64,000 nucleotides of DNA from Ancylobacter koreensis (GCF_023016525.1 NZ_JALKCG010000002.1:376001-440000); one strand, 5' to 3'. Positions 19,007 to 28,729 are shown, counted from the stretch's first letter. Notes: generated by a model not told the origin, from the sequence alone. Made by a program: numbers and translations.

Positions 19007-20371
19007 TCAGCATTCGGGCAGGTTCACGGCGAGGCCTCCCAGCGAGGTTTCCTTGTATTTGGAGGCCATGTCGCGGCCGGTCTCGCGCATGGTGGCGATC
19101 ACCTTGTCGAGCGAGACGATGTGCGTGCCGTCGCCATAAAGCGCCAGCGAGGCGGCGTTGACGGCGCTGATCGCGCCGAAGGCGTTGCGCTCGATGCAGG
19201 GCACCTGCACCAGCCCGCCAATGGGGTCGCAGGTCATGCCGAGATGGTGCTCCATGCCGATCTCGGCGGCGTTCTCGATCTGCGCATTGCTGGCGCCGAG
19301 CGCGGCGGCCAGCCCCCCGGCCGCCATGGAGCAGGCGACGCCGACCTCGCCCTGGCAGCCCACCTCGGCGCCGGAGATGGAGGCGTTCATCTTGAACAGC
19401 GCACCGATGGCGGTGGCGGTGAGCAGGAAGACATGCATGCCGGCCGCGTTGGCGCCGGGGCAGTGGTCGCGGTAGTAGCGCAGCGTCGCCGGCACCACGC
19501 CGGCGGCGCCGTTGGTCGGGGCGGTGACGACGCGCCCGCCGGCGGCGTTCTCCTCGTTCACCGCGATGGCGTAGAGGCTCACCCAGTCCATCACCTCGTG
19601 GGGCGAGGGCGCGTTGCGGGCGAGCAGGCTGTCGCGGATTGCCTTGGCGCGGCGGCGCACCTGCAGCCCGCCGGGCAGCTCGCCGGAGGTGGCGATGCCG
19701 CGGTCGACGCAGGCCATCATCGCGTCCGCCACGGCGTCGAGATGGGCGCTCACCTGCGTCGCCGGGCGGCGGGCGTGCTCGTTGGCGCTCACCAGCTCGG
19801 CGATGGTGAGGCCGGCGCCGTCCGCCATGGCGAGGAGTTCGCGGGCGTTGCGGAAGGGATGCGGCAGCGGCGCCTCGTCGGCGGGAGCCGGCCGGCCGAC
19901 CTCCGCCTCGGGCACCACGAAGCCGCCGCCGATGGAGCACCAGCGCTCCTCGGCGATCAGCGCGCCGTCTGCGGCGAAGGCGCGGAAGGCGAGGGTGTTG
20001 GGATGCTTGGGCGTCTCGGCCACGCCGTCGAACAGGATGTCGCGGGCGGCCTCGAAGCGGATGGCGTGGGTGCCCGCGAGCGGCAGGCGGCCTTCCTGCG
20101 CCACCTCGGCGACGAGGGCGTCGGCGCGGTCGGGGTTCACCGTGGCCGGGCGCTGGCCGGCGAGCCCGAGGATGACCGCCTTGTCGGTGCCGTGGCCCTT
20201 GCCGGTCCAGGCGAGCGAGCCGTAGAGCGCGGTCTCGACGCGGGCGACGCGGGCGAGAAGGCCGCGCCCCGCCAGCGCGTCGGCGAAGCTCGCCGCCGCC
20301 ACCATCGGCCCCACCGTGTGCGAGGAGGACGGGCCGATGCCGACCTTGAAGAGCTCGAACGCGCTGATCAT
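19007..20371 (-). CDS. sdaA: L-serine ammonia-lyase, iron-sulfur type
   Basis: Single-chain L-serine dehydratase of 454 residues that converts serine to pyruvate and ammonia. The start [19 protein letters not shown] carries the family signature [11 protein letters not shown]. Cluster cysteines appear in [16 protein letters not shown] and [16 protein letters not shown] near residues 335-395. The gene completes the choline route, since glycine plus a one-carbon unit gives serine and this enzyme gives pyruvate. It is 155 bases downstream of soxG. A longer open frame extends upstream through the gap and into soxG without homology. Confidence 0.92.
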   Translation of the reverse strand: MISAFELFKVGIGPSSSHTVGPMVAAASFADALAGRGLLARVARVETALYGSLAWTGKGHGTDKAVILGLAGQRPATVNPDRADALVAEVAQEGRLPLAGTHAIRFEAARDILFDGVAETPKHPNTLAFRAFAADGALIAEERWCSIGGGFVVPEAEVGRPAPADEAPLPHPFRNARELLAMADGAGLTIAELVSANEHARRPATQVSAHLDAVADAMMACVDRGIATSGELPGGLQVRRRAKAIRDSLLARNAPSPHEVMDWVSLYAIAVNEENAAGGRVVTAPTNGAAGVVPATLRYYRDHCPGANAAGMHVFLLTATAIGALFKMNASISGAEVGCQGEVGVACSMAAGGLAAALGASNAQIENAAEIGMEHHLGMTCDPIGGLVQVPCIERNAFGAISAVNAASLALYGDGTHIVSLDKVIATMRETGRDMASKYKETSLGGLAVNLPEC

Positions 20372-20526
20372 GAAGGCACGCTGTTCCCTCGTCCCGGCCG
20401 CGCGCGGCGCGGGGGCGACTTCCTCTGGCAAGGCACGCCCGGTCCTCGCCATATCTCGGCGGGCCGGGTCTCGTTGGTGAGGCACGCGGGGGCCGCCGTC
20501 CCGGGCGGGCCGGGAGGCGGCAAATG

Positions 20527-21090
20527 TCAGGCCAGCTCGCGCCGGCCCTCCTCCAGTAGCTCCCAGACATAGGGCGCGAAGGAGCGCCAGACGTCGATGT
20601 GGAACACGTCGGGAGCGTGGCGGACCAGCACGATCTCCGCCTTGTGGAACAGGGTGCGGGTGCAGGCACCGACCGGGAAGGCTTCCGGTGACAGGTCCAG
20701 CGCGTTGCCCTGGTTCAGCACGAAGGCCGCCTGCGCGCCGGCAAGCTCGATGCCAACGCTGCGCGCGGACACGTCGACAAGGGAATGCGGCAGGCCGGCG
20801 GTCGCCGCCTCGATGGCGACGAAGATCGGCGCCGGATCGGCGCCCGGCGCGATGAGCAGCCATTCGTCCGGGCCGAGCCAGAGGGCGAAGCGGCCATTCG
20901 CCTCGGCGCGCCGGCAGGCCTCGCGCGGCAGAGGCACGCCGAAGGCGCCGCCGGCTGCCCCGATGGCGGCCTCGCGGCCACGGAACACAAAGCGGGCGGC
21001 CGGGCCGAGTGCGACAAGTCGCGCGGCTGCGACATCGCGGCTGCGCGTCGCAAGGGCCGACAGCGGGTTTGCGGAGGCGAGCTCAGGCAT
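20527..21090 (-). CDS. soxG: Sarcosine oxidase gamma subunit
   Basis: Small subunit of 187 residues of heterotetrameric sarcosine oxidase, which oxidises sarcosine to glycine with transfer of the methyl carbon to tetrahydrofolate. The sequence has the SoxG pattern ALWLGPDEWLLIAP and LVDVSARSVGIELAGAQA (in parts: LVDVSARS, GIELAGA), ending with DVFHIDVWRSFAPYVWELL. It overlaps the end of soxA by eight bases, so the subunits are coupled. Confidence 0.9.
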   Translation of the reverse strand: MPELASANPLSALATRSRDVAAARLVALGPAARFVFRGREAAIGAAGGAFGVPLPREACRRAEANGRFALWLGPDEWLLIAPGADPAPIFVAIEAATAGLPHSLVDVSARSVGIELAGAQAAFVLNQGNALDLSPEAFPVGACTRTLFHKAEIVLVRHAPDVFHIDVWRSFAPYVWELLEEGRRELA

Positions 21091-24000
21091 TCAGACGCTC
21101 TCCCTTGGGATCGTAGAAGACGGGCTCGACCACCTCGACCTCGATGACGCGATCGGCCATCGGCACGGACAGCTTCTGGCCGATGCGGGCGCGGCCGCCC
21201 TTGATCACGGCGAGGGCGATGGAATGGCCGAGCACGGCCGAGGCATAAGAGGAGGTGACGAAGCCGAGCATCGGCACCGGGACCGGCGCCTTCGGATCGG
21301 CGACGATCTGCGCGCCTTCCTCCAGTACCAGCTTCGGGTCGGCGGTCCGCAGGCCGACGAGCTGCTTGCGGTCGGGTGCCGACATGGCGGCCCGCGCCAG
21401 CGAGCGCTTGCCGACGAAATCCTTCTTCGCCTTGCCGACCGCCCAGCCGAGATTGACGTCGTCGGGCGTCGCGGTGCCGTCCGTCTCCTGCCCGACGATG
21501 ATGTAGCCCTTCTCGGCGCGCAGCACGTGCATGGTCTCGGTGCCGTAGGGCGTGATGCCGAAGCGCTCGCCCGAGGCGTAGATGGCCTCCCACACCGCGC
21601 GGCCATATTCGGCCGGCACGTTGACCTCGAAGCCCAGCTCGCCGGTGAAGGAGACGCTGAACAGGCGGGTCGGCACGCCGAGTATGCTGCCCTCGCGCAC
21701 GCTCATATGCGGGAAGGCGTCCTTCGAGAGGTCGATGTCGGGAAGTAGCGGCCGGAGCACCTCACGCGCCTTCGGCCCCTGCACGGCGATGACCGACCAC
21801 TGCTCGGTGGTCGAGGTGAGCCACACGTCGAGGTCCGGCCACTCGGTCTGGAGGTAGTCCTCCATATGCGCCAGCACGCGCGGGGCGCCGCCGGTGGTGG
21901 TGGTGACGTGGAAGCGGTCGTGCGAGAGGCGCCCGACCACGCCGTCATCCATCACGAAGCCGTCCTCGCGCAGCATCACGCCGTAGCGCAGCCGACCGGG
22001 CTCCAACTTGGCCCAGGCGTTGGTGTAGATGCGGTTCATGAACTCGGCGGCGTCCGGGCCGACAACCTCGATCTTGCCCAGCGTCGAGGCGTCGAAGATG
22101 CCGACCGAAGCGCGCACCGCCCTGCACTCGCGGGCGACCGCCGCGTGCATATCCTCCATGCGTCCGCCTTCACCCGCGCGCGGGAAGTAGTGCGCGCGCT
22201 TCCACAGCGAGACGTCCTCGAAGGCGGCGCCGTGTTCGGCGGCCCAGTCGTGGATCGCGGTCTTGCGCACGGGGTCGAACAGGTCGCCGCGCGCCTCGCC
22301 GGCGAAGATGCCGAAGGTGGTCGGGGTGAAGGGCGGGCGGAAGGTGGTGAGGCCGATCTTCGGCACGCTCTCGCCCAGCGCCTCGGACACGATGCCGAGC
22401 GCGTTCATGTTCGAGGTCTTGCCCTGGTCGGTGGCCATGCCCGTGGTGGTATAGCGCTTCACATGCTCGATGGAGCGCATGCCCTCGCGGGTGGCGAGCT
22501 GGATGTCCTTGGAGGTGACGTCGTTCTGCCAGTCCACGAAGGCCTTGGCGAGCGCCGGGTTGCGCCCGTGCGGGGTGGCGCCGATGAAGCCGTCGGCGCC
22601 GAGATCGTCGGCGACCGCCGGGAAGGCGCGCGAGGAAGCCGCCGGGGCCGGCGTGGTGCCGCGCGCGGGGGAAGCGAAATCGCGGGAGGCGAGCGCTGCC
22701 GCCTCGCCCTGCGCATAGCCGTCTTCCAGCACGCGCTGGAGACCATAGACGCCGCGCGCCGCGCCGGCCGAGCGCTCGCGCTCCACCGAGGTGCCCGGCA
22801 GATAGGCGCCGCTCGCCACGTCCCATGTGAGCTTGCCGCGCGACTGCGAGAACAGGTGGACGCTCGGCGTGAAGCCGCCGGACATCAGCACCACGTCGCA
22901 GGCGATCGTCTCGGCCGGGCCGACCTGCCCGTTCTTCACCTTGGCGAGCTGGGCGGAGGCGACGCGCAGCCGGCCCTTGGTGCCCACCACGACGGTGGAG
23001 GGGCGCACGTCGATGCCGGCGGCCAGCGCGCGGGCGGGCAGTTCGCCCGACACCTCGGCACGCAGGTCCGCGATGGCGGCGATGGTGACGCCGCCGGCCT
23101 TGAGATCCAGCGCGGCGCGGTAGCCGGCGTCGCAGGCGGTGAACACCACCGCGCGCTCGCCGGGCTTGGCGCCGTAGCGGTTGAGATAGGTGCGGCCGGA
23201 ATCGGCCAGCAGCACGCCGGGCCGGTCATTGTCGGGGAACACCAGCGGGCGTTCCAGGGCGCCGGCGGCGATGACGACTTCCTTGGCGCGCAGCTTCCAC
23301 AGCCGCTCGCGCGGGAGGTCCGCGCCGGGGGCGGCGAGATGTTCGGTGACGCGCTCGGCCAGCGCGATGAGGTTGTGCGGGAAATAGCCGAAGGCGGTGG
23401 TGCGCGGCAGCAGGGTCACATTGTCCCGCGCAGCCAGCGTCGCCAGCGTGGCTTTGAGCCATTCGGCGGCGGGCATACCCTCGATGGTGGCGGAGGTCTC
23501 GGACAGCAGCGAGCCGCCGAGCTCGGCCTGCTCGTCCGCCAGCCACACCTTCGCGCCGTTCTCCGACGCGGCCAGCGCGGCGGCGAGGCCGGCCGGGCCG
23601 GCGCCGACGACCAGCACATCGCAATAGGCGTAGTTCTGGGTGTAGCGGTCCGGGTCCGGCACGGTGGGCGCGACGCCAAGGCCCGCCATGGCGCGGATCT
23701 TCGGCTCGTAGAAGCGCTTCCACGCGCCGGCCGGCCACATGAAAGTCTTGTAGTAGAAGCCGGACGGCAGGAAGGGCGAGGCGAGGTCGTTCACCGCGCC
23801 GGCGTCGAAGGCGAGCGAGGGCCAGCGGTTCTGGCTCGACGCCTTCAGCCCCTGATAGATTTCGACCTGCGTGGCGCGCAGGTTCGGCGCCGAACGGGCG
23901 GCGTCGCGGGCGACGTTCACCAGCGCGTTCGGCTCATCCGAGCCGGCCGAGAGGAAGCCGCGCGGGCGGTGATACTTGAAGGAGCGGCCGACGAGATGCA

Positions 24001-24133
24001 CGCCGTTGGCGATCAGCGCCGAGGCGAGCGTGTCGCCCTTGAACCCCGAGAAGGTCTGGCCGTCGAAGCGGAAGGAGACCGGTGCGGCACGGTCGATGCG
24101 CCCGCCGGAGGGGGTGCGGAAGCGGTTGGTCAC
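21083..24133 (-). CDS. soxA: Sarcosine oxidase alpha subunit
   Basis: Large subunit of 1016 residues, the normal length. It opens with a 2Fe-2S-like ubiquitin fold (VSFRFDGQTFSGFKGDTLASAL) at residues 18-40, given here as FDGQTFSGFKGDTLA. A dinucleotide-binding domain follows with DVLVVGAGPAGLAAALAASE near 172. The C-terminal 400 residues form a GcvT-like tetrahydrofolate domain with CRAVRASVGIFDASTLGKIE (in part VGIFDASTLGKIEV) and FTGELGFEVNVP. It binds NAD and folate in the complex. The ATG start MTNRFRTPSGGRI is conserved in the family. An interspersed repeat separates it from soxD. Confidence 0.94.
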   Translation of the reverse strand: MTNRFRTPSGGRIDRAAPVSFRFDGQTFSGFKGDTLASALIANGVHLVGRSFKYHRPRGFLSAGSDEPNALVNVARDAARSAPNLRATQVEIYQGLKASSQNRWPSLAFDAGAVNDLASPFLPSGFYYKTFMWPAGAWKRFYEPKIRAMAGLGVAPTVPDPDRYTQNYAYCDVLVVGAGPAGLAAALAASENGAKVWLADEQAELGGSLLSETSATIEGMPAAEWLKATLATLAARDNVTLLPRTTAFGYFPHNLIALAERVTEHLAAPGADLPRERLWKLRAKEVVIAAGALERPLVFPDNDRPGVLLADSGRTYLNRYGAKPGERAVVFTACDAGYRAALDLKAGGVTIAAIADLRAEVSGELPARALAAGIDVRPSTVVVGTKGRLRVASAQLAKVKNGQVGPAETIACDVVLMSGGFTPSVHLFSQSRGKLTWDVASGAYLPGTSVERERSAGAARGVYGLQRVLEDGYAQGEAAALASRDFASPARGTTPAPAASSRAFPAVADDLGADGFIGATPHGRNPALAKAFVDWQNDVTSKDIQLATREGMRSIEHVKRYTTTGMATDQGKTSNMNALGIVSEALGESVPKIGLTTFRPPFTPTTFGIFAGEARGDLFDPVRKTAIHDWAAEHGAAFEDVSLWKRAHYFPRAGEGGRMEDMHAAVARECRAVRASVGIFDASTLGKIEVVGPDAAEFMNRIYTNAWAKLEPGRLRYGVMLREDGFVMDDGVVGRLSHDRFHVTTTTGGAPRVLAHMEDYLQTEWPDLDVWLTSTTEQWSVIAVQGPKAREVLRPLLPDIDLSKDAFPHMSVREGSILGVPTRLFSVSFTGELGFEVNVPAEYGRAVWEAIYASGERFGITPYGTETMHVLRAEKGYIIVGQETDGTATPDDVNLGWAVGKAKKDFVGKRSLARAAMSAPDRKQLVGLRTADPKLVLEEGAQIVADPKAPVPVPMLGFVTSSYASAVLGHSIALAVIKGGRARIGQKLSVPMADRVIEVEVVEPVFYDPKGERLNA

Positions 24134-24186
24134 TGAATGCCCCCGTCGGATGCCTTGTTGAAGCGGGCGTCGCCAGAATGAGCGGC

Positions 24187-24276
24187 GTCATCCCCGGGCT
24201 TGACCCGGTGATCCATGCCTTCCGGCCGGGCGCCGGGCGGCGCGGCGTGGATGGCCGGATGACGTCCGGCCATGAC
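24187..24276. repeat. Interspersed inverted repeat between soxD and soxA
   Basis: The left arm is GTCATCCCCGGGCTTGACCC followed by GGTGATCCATGCC, almost the reverse complement of the right arm of the copy at 7662-7750. The right arm includes TGGATGGCCGGATGACG. It is noncoding and interrupts the sox operon. Confidence 0.7.
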
Positions 24277-24302
24277 GATGCATGGGTGGGAAAGAAGAGG
24301 GC

Positions 24303-24608
24303 TCATGTCCCGCTCCCCTCGACATCCGGGCGAGGATGCTCAGGTCTTGCCTCGCCGGCCTTGTAGGTGGTGACGAAGAAGTCGCTCACCGTGTCGCGCA
24401 GGGCGTTGAAATAGCGCCCGCAGCCATGGATGTGCCGCCAGCGCTCGGCGTGCAGGCCCTTGGGGTTGGTGCGGTTGTAGAGGAAGTCCGCCCATTCCTC
24501 GTCGGAGAGGGCGGACGGATCGGCCGGGCGGGCGATATGCGCCTCGCCGCCATAGCGAAACTCGATCTCGGGCCGCTTGCCGCACCAGGGACAGTCGATG
24601 ATGAGCAT
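24303..24608 (-). CDS. soxD: Sarcosine oxidase delta subunit
   Basis: Zinc-binding subunit of 101 residues. The N-terminal IIDCPWCGKRPEIEF and the downstream HIHGCGRYFNALRDTV supply the Cys and His zinc ligands of SoxD. It follows soxB by 12 bases, in the standard soxB-D-A-G order. The C-terminal 15 residues (ARPEHPRPDVEGSGT) look like a variable tail. Confidence 0.93.
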   Translation of the reverse strand: MLIIDCPWCGKRPEIEFRYGGEAHIARPADPSALSDEEWADFLYNRTNPKGLHAERWRHIHGCGRYFNALRDTVSDFFVTTYKAGEARPEHPRPDVEGSGT

Positions 24609-24620
24609 GTCTCGCCCTCC

Positions 24621-25892
24621 TCAGTGCGCGACGGCGGCGGCGGCCGCCTCGTCGATCAGGAAGCCGTCGCGGAAGCGCTCCAGCGTGAAGGGCGCGTTGA
24701 TCGCGTGCGGGGCGTCCTTCGCGATGGTGTGGGCGAAGACATGGCCCGAGCCCGGCGTCGCCTTGAAGCCGCCGGTGCCCCAGCCGCAGTTCACATAGAG
24801 GCCCGGCACCGGGGTTTTGGCGATGATCGGCGAGCGGTCCGGCGTCACGTCGACGATGCCGCCCCAGTTGCGCAGCATGCGCAGCCGGCGGAACTGGGGA
24901 ACCAGCTCGCAGATGGCGTCGAGCGTGTGGGTGGTGATGTGCAGCGCGCCGCGCTGGGAATAGGAGGTGTAGGCATCGGTGCCGGCGCCGATCACCATCT
25001 CGCCCTTGTCGGACTGCGAGATATAGGCGTGGATGGTGTTGCTCATCACCACGGTGGGGAAGGCGGGCTTCACCGGCTCCGACACCAGCGCCTGCAGCGG
25101 GAAGCTCTCCAGCGGCATGCGCAGCCCGGCCATCGCCATGACGACGCTGGTGTGGCCGGCGGCCGAGACGCCGACCTTCTTCGCCTTGATGAAGCCGCGC
25201 GAGGTTTCCACCCCTTCCACAGCGCCCGAGGGGCCGCGCCGGATGCCGGTGACTTCGCAGTTCTGGATGATGTCGACGCCGCGCGAATCCGCCGCGCGGG
25301 CGAAGCCCCAGGCCACCGCGTCATGGCGGGCGGTGCCGCCGCGCCGCTGAAGCGCGCCGCCGATAATGGGGTAGCGCATGCTCTTGATGTTGAGCGGCGG
25401 GCAGAATTCCTTCACCTGCTCGGCGGTCAGCCATTCATTGTCGACGCCGTTGAGGCGGTTCGAATGGACGTGGCGCTTGAAGCTGATCTCGTCATGATGA
25501 TTGTGCGCCAGCATGAGCACGCCGCGCGCCGAATACATCACGTTGTAGTTGAGATCGGCGGACAGGCCCTCCCACAGCTTCACCGCGTGCTCGTAGAGCG
25601 CGGCGCTCTCGTCGAACAGGTAGTTCGAGCGCACGATGGTGGTGTTGCGGCCGGTATTGCCGCCGCCCAGCCAGCCGCGCTCGATCACCGCGACATTGGC
25701 GATGCCGTGCTCCTTGGCGAGGTAATAGGCCGCCGCGAGGCCATGCCCGCCCGCGCCGACGATGACGACATCGTATTCGGGCTTGGGCTCGGGGTTGCGC
25801 CATTGCGGCTGCCAGCTCTTGTGGCCGCCCAGAGCCCGGCGGAAAAGTTCGAAGCCGGAGAATTTCTGCACATTCGCCTCCGACGGTGACAT
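24621..25892 (-). CDS. soxB: Sarcosine oxidase beta subunit
   Basis: Catalytic flavoprotein subunit of 423 residues. FAD binds the N-terminal motif [20 protein letters not shown] near residue 40. The histidine in [11 protein letters not shown] near residue 190 is the expected covalent FMN attachment site. The C-terminal part has [19 protein letters not shown] and [15 protein letters not shown]. The start [11 protein letters not shown] is chosen because homologues begin close to [16 protein letters not shown]; other in-frame ATGs at 25913 and 26051 add unconserved residues, and the 25913 ATG lies inside a palindromic element. No good ribosome-binding site is visible for any of them. Confidence 0.92.
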   Translation of the reverse strand: MSPSEANVQKFSGFELFRRALGGHKSWQPQWRNPEPKPEYDVVIVGAGGHGLAAAYYLAKEHGIANVAVIERGWLGGGNTGRNTTIVRSNYLFDESAALYEHAVKLWEGLSADLNYNVMYSARGVLMLAHNHHDEISFKRHVHSNRLNGVDNEWLTAEQVKEFCPPLNIKSMRYPIIGGALQRRGGTARHDAVAWGFARAADSRGVDIIQNCEVTGIRRGPSGAVEGVETSRGFIKAKKVGVSAAGHTSVVMAMAGLRMPLESFPLQALVSEPVKPAFPTVVMSNTIHAYISQSDKGEMVIGAGTDAYTSYSQRGALHITTHTLDAICELVPQFRRLRMLRNWGGIVDVTPDRSPIIAKTPVPGLYVNCGWGTGGFKATPGSGHVFAHTIAKDAPHAINAPFTLERFRDGFLIDEAAAAAVAH

Positions 25893-25905
25893 CGTCCGAT
25901 CGCTG

Positions 25906-25944
25906 GCGAGCATGCTCGCGCGGCCCGGTTTCGCAAGCGAGCAT
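25906..25944. promoter_or_regulatory. Triple GCGAGCAT element upstream of soxB
   Basis: GCGAGCAT at 25906 and its complement ATGCTCGC at 25912 form a perfect 14-base palindrome, and a third copy, GCGAGCAT, lies at 25937-25944. The two same-orientation copies are 31 bases apart, three helical turns. The element begins 14 bases from the soxB start and is a good operator candidate. The 263-base divergent gap up to the DUF533 gene holds no other clear signal apart from the GCGACA copies at 25967-25988. Confidence 0.5.
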
Positions 25945-26155
25945 TGTTTCGGCGCTGGCGTTGAACAAATCCGACATTGGATGCGACACCGCGACGGGAC
26001 GCCGCTGTTTCCGCCGGTGAGCGGATGAGGCAAGGAGTCCCGCATCGTCACATGAGTGGGATAAGCTCACGCGGATGACGGGGTGGGCTGAGCTTTCCTT
26101 GCGGAAGCCACGATCGGTGCCTACGTGCGGTGAAGCTCTTTCAACGGGACGCGCC

Positions 26156-26983
26156 ATGTTCAACACCGGAAATTTCGATGCCAAGCGGCTTCTCGACCAG
26201 TTCCTGACGCCGCAGGCCGGCGGGCAGGGAAATGTGCCCGCGCAGCAGAATCCGCTGGGCGGCCTGCTCGGCGGGCTGTCGGGCGCGCTTTCCGGCGGCG
26301 GAAGTCCCGCTCCGGGCGCCGGCGCGCCGGCCGGCGGCGACGTGGTGGGCCGCGCCAAGGATTATCTCAGCAATAATGGCGGCTCGCTCGCCTCGGGGGC
26401 GGCGGCCGGGGCGCTGGTCTCGCTCGTGCTCGGCAGCAAGGGCGGGCGCAAGATGGCCAAGAACGCGGTGGCGCTCGGCGGCCTCGCGCTGGTCGGCACG
26501 CTCGCCTACAAGGCCTACCAGAACTACCAGCAGGGCGGGCAGCCCCAGCAGGTTGCGACGCCGCCCGAGCCGGCGCAGCTTCCGCCCGCGCACTCGCCCT
26601 TCCACCCCGACCAAGCCGACCACACCCATTTCGAGGTGACGCTGCTGCGCACCATGATCGCCGCCTCGCTGGCGGACGGGCATATCGACGAGGTGGAGCG
26701 CGCGGCGATTTCCGCCAAGCTCGGCGAGGAGGGCGCCGGGCTCGACGAGGCCGAGCGCTTCCTCACCGCCGAGCTCGCCCGGCCCGCGAGCCCGGAGAGC
26801 CTCGCCGCTGCGGTGACGCGCCCGGAGGAGGCGGCGGAGGTCTACATCACCGCGCTGCTCGCCATCGACGCGGACAACAATGCCGAGCGGGTCTTCCTCG
26901 CGCGGCTGGCGGTCGCGCTGAAGCTCGATCCCGAACTGGTGCCGCATCTGCAGGCCGCCGCGCGGGCCGCGCGCGCGGCCTGA
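26156..26983 (+). CDS. DUF533 / TerB-like inner-membrane protein
   Basis: Protein of 275 residues. The N-terminal third is Gly/Gln/Ala-rich (AGGQGNVPAQQNPLGGLLGG region). A hydrophobic stretch runs from about 82 to 120 (ASGAAAGALVSLVLGSKGG, then GGLALVGTLAYKAY). The C-terminal TerB-like helical domain, from about residue 150, carries ASLADGHIDEVERAAI with acidic residues that bind metal in TerB. This matches the YebE/DUF533 family of envelope proteins, whose function is unclear. The ATG at 26156 gives the conserved FDAKRLLDQF beginning. It is divergent from soxB and ends in front of a GC-rich hairpin. Confidence 0.83.
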   Translation: MFNTGNFDAKRLLDQFLTPQAGGQGNVPAQQNPLGGLLGGLSGALSGGGSPAPGAGAPAGGDVVGRAKDYLSNNGGSLASGAAAGALVSLVLGSKGGRKMAKNAVALGGLALVGTLAYKAYQNYQQGGQPQQVATPPEPAQLPPAHSPFHPDQADHTHFEVTLLRTMIAASLADGHIDEVERAAISAKLGEEGAGLDEAERFLTAELARPASPESLAAAVTRPEEAAEVYITALLAIDADNNAERVFLARLAVALKLDPELVPHLQAAARAARAA

Positions 26984-26996
26984 CGCACGCTCCCGA

Positions 26997-27019
26997 TTCC
27001 CGGCGCGCGCCGCCGGGAA
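26997..27019 (+). terminator. Hairpin after the DUF533 gene
   Basis: TTCCCGGCG pairs perfectly with CGCCGGGAA across a five-base CGCGC loop, 14 bases after the stop codon. No T-run follows, so termination would be inefficient or factor-assisted. Confidence 0.45.
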
Positions 27020-27047
27020 CAGGGGCCGGCGTGGTTAATCGTTAAGG

Positions 27048-27062
27048 TTAAGCTTGCCTTAA
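27048..27062. promoter_or_regulatory. CtrA-type box upstream of the outer-membrane protein gene
   Basis: TTAA-GCTTGCC-TTAA matches the CtrA full-site consensus TTAA-N7-TTAA exactly. Two more TTAA half-sites lie at 27035 and 27042. In alphaproteobacteria CtrA controls cell-cycle and envelope genes. The box lies 67 bases before the start codon at 27129. Confidence 0.55.
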
Positions 27063-27128
27063 GTCCTTGCCGGCAGAGTGAGACCGTCGAATCGTGCCGG
27101 CCCCGTGCCGGCCTGTCGGGATGGTTTC

Positions 27129-27833
27129 ATGCGTGGCGTCGCGTTCTCAGGTCGCAGATCCTTCCGGGGCGGGGCGATGGCCCTTGCCCTGCTGGGCGCG
27201 GGCCTGTTCGCGGCCGAGGCGCGGGCGGCCGACGCTGCCGATGACATGGACGCTTCCGACCTTCTCGCCAGGGCGCCGAAGATCGACGAGCCTTCCGGCT
27301 GGTATCTGCGCGGCGATATCGGCTACGTCGTCAACCAGACGCCGGATATCTCGCAGCTCGATTTCCTGCCGGCGGCGTCGGGCGGCGCGCTGGCCGATGC
27401 GTGGCTGATCGGCGCGGGCATCGGCCTGCGGCTGAACGATCTCGTGCGCGTCGACGTCACCGCCGATTACCGGACCAGGGCGGATTACACCTCGCCGGGC
27501 CTCACCGCCGATTTCAATGCGACGACCCTGCTCGCCAATGTCTATGTCGATCTCGGAACCTGGCACGGCTTCACGCCCTATGTCGGCGCGGGCGCCGGCG
27601 CGAGCTACGTCTCGGTGACGGACATCGAGGTGCTGGGCACCGATATCGGCCGTTCCGACGGCTGGAGCGTCGCCTGGGCGCTGATGGCGGGTGTCGCGGT
27701 GGCGGTGAACGCCAACTGGCAGATCGACGTCGGCTACCGCTATCTCCAGCTCTCCGACGCGGGCGCCAAGCAGGCCGATTTCGAACAGAGCGCCCACGAG
27801 GCACGGCTCGGCGTGCGCTATCTGTTCGACTGA
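27129..27833 (+). CDS. Outer-membrane beta-barrel protein
   Basis: Protein of 234 residues with a signal peptide: basic start MRGVAFSGRRSFRGG, hydrophobic core AMALALLGAGLF and likely cleavage after AEARA near residue 33. The rest has alternating beta-strand pattern with WYLRGDIGYVVNQ, YVDLGTWHGFTPYVGAGAGA and VGYRYLQLSD, and ends in an aromatic residue pair, VRYLFD. This is the Omp25/porin-like opacity family of Rhizobiales. The start follows the CtrA-type box; other in-frame starts upstream lack a signal peptide. Its 3' end overlaps the convergent glycosyltransferase by 16 bases. Confidence 0.85.
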   Translation: MRGVAFSGRRSFRGGAMALALLGAGLFAAEARAADAADDMDASDLLARAPKIDEPSGWYLRGDIGYVVNQTPDISQLDFLPAASGGALADAWLIGAGIGLRLNDLVRVDVTADYRTRADYTSPGLTADFNATTLLANVYVDLGTWHGFTPYVGAGAGASYVSVTDIEVLGTDIGRSDGWSVAWALMAGVAVAVNANWQIDVGYRYLQLSDAGAKQADFEQSAHEARLGVRYLFD

Positions 27834-28729
27834 ACGGGCGCGGGCTGGCGGCGGATCGACGTAGCGCGCAGGAGGCGCCTGGCCCTGGAAAGCGAGCCGG
27901 TGTACCAGGCCAGCGCGGCGGCGTGGGCGAGGCGCGCACGCAGGTGGCGCCCCGCATAGAGCATTATGGCGGCGCCGTGCGCATTGGCGAGGATGGAGCG
28001 GCGCGCCGCGAGCAGTTCGGCCGGCGTGCCGGGGCGGGCGAGGGCGCGGCGGGCGACCAGCGGCACCTCCCAGGCGAGCCGCCATCCGCGATGTGCCGTA
28101 GAGGCCGCCTCGCCATGCACCCGGTGGGTGGCCAGCACTTCCGGGACATGGGCGAACGGACCGGCCAGCGCCATGCGCGCCCACAGGTCGATGTCGCTGG
28201 CATAGCGCAGCCGGGGGTCGCGATAGCCCACGCGCTCGAACGCCGCGCGGCGGATCATCACCCCCGGCCCCAGCGCGATCGAATAGGAGGGGTGGAACAG
28301 GCTCGTCAGCGTGTAGTCGGGAAGATTGACCGTTTCCAGCAGCTTGCCGGCATCGTCGATGGATTCCCAGTCGGGATAGGCGAGCAGCGCCTCGGGCTGG
28401 GCGACCAGAGCGGCGGCCAGCTTGCCGATGGCGCCGGGACGCAGCGGGTCGTCCGCGTTGACGGTCATGACGAAGGCGCCGCGCGCCATGGCGATGCCTT
28501 TGTTCACCGTCCGCGTCTCGCCCATATTGGCGTGGCTGACGATGGTCAGCCGGTCGCGGTAGCTTTCGAGGACGGCGCGCGTCTTGTCCCTTGAGCCATC
28601 GTCAAGCACGATGAACTCGATCGGCGCGTAGCCATTGGAGAGAATGCTGTCGATCGTCTCCGGCAGGAACTTCGCCTGATTGTAGGCGGGAGTGATGACC
28701 GTCACCAGCGGCGCTGCGGGCGCTTCCAT
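27818..28729 (-). CDS. Glycosyltransferase family 2
   Basis: GT-A fold glycosyltransferase of 303 residues. The start is VTVITPAYNQAKFLPETIDS with LDDGSRDKT near 45, and the metal-binding aspartates are in NADDPLRPG near 95. The C-terminal half has DIDLWARMALAG and a long helical region with basic residues, and no clear membrane segment. ATG at 28729 has GGAGAGAG just upstream. The sugar donor and acceptor are unknown; a surface polysaccharide role is the family norm. It is convergent with the outer-membrane protein gene and divergent from serC. Confidence 0.82.
   Translation of the reverse strand: MEAPAAPLVTVITPAYNQAKFLPETIDSILSNGYAPIEFIVLDDGSRDKTRAVLESYRDRLTIVSHANMGETRTVNKGIAMARGAFVMTVNADDPLRPGAIGKLAAALVAQPEALLAYPDWESIDDAGKLLETVNLPDYTLTSLFHPSYSIALGPGVMIRRAAFERVGYRDPRLRYASDIDLWARMALAGPFAHVPEVLATHRVHGEAASTAHRGWRLAWEVPLVARRALARPGTPAELLAARRSILANAHGAAIMLYAGRHLRARLAHAAALAWYTGSLSRARRLLRATSIRRQPAPVQSNR

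Noticed and set aside
19007-24136. Very long open frames antisense to soxA, dgcA, gcl and others
   Set aside because: They have shuffled Arg/Ala/Gly-rich composition, no motifs and lie exactly opposite well-supported genes; they are products of high GC at third codon positions.
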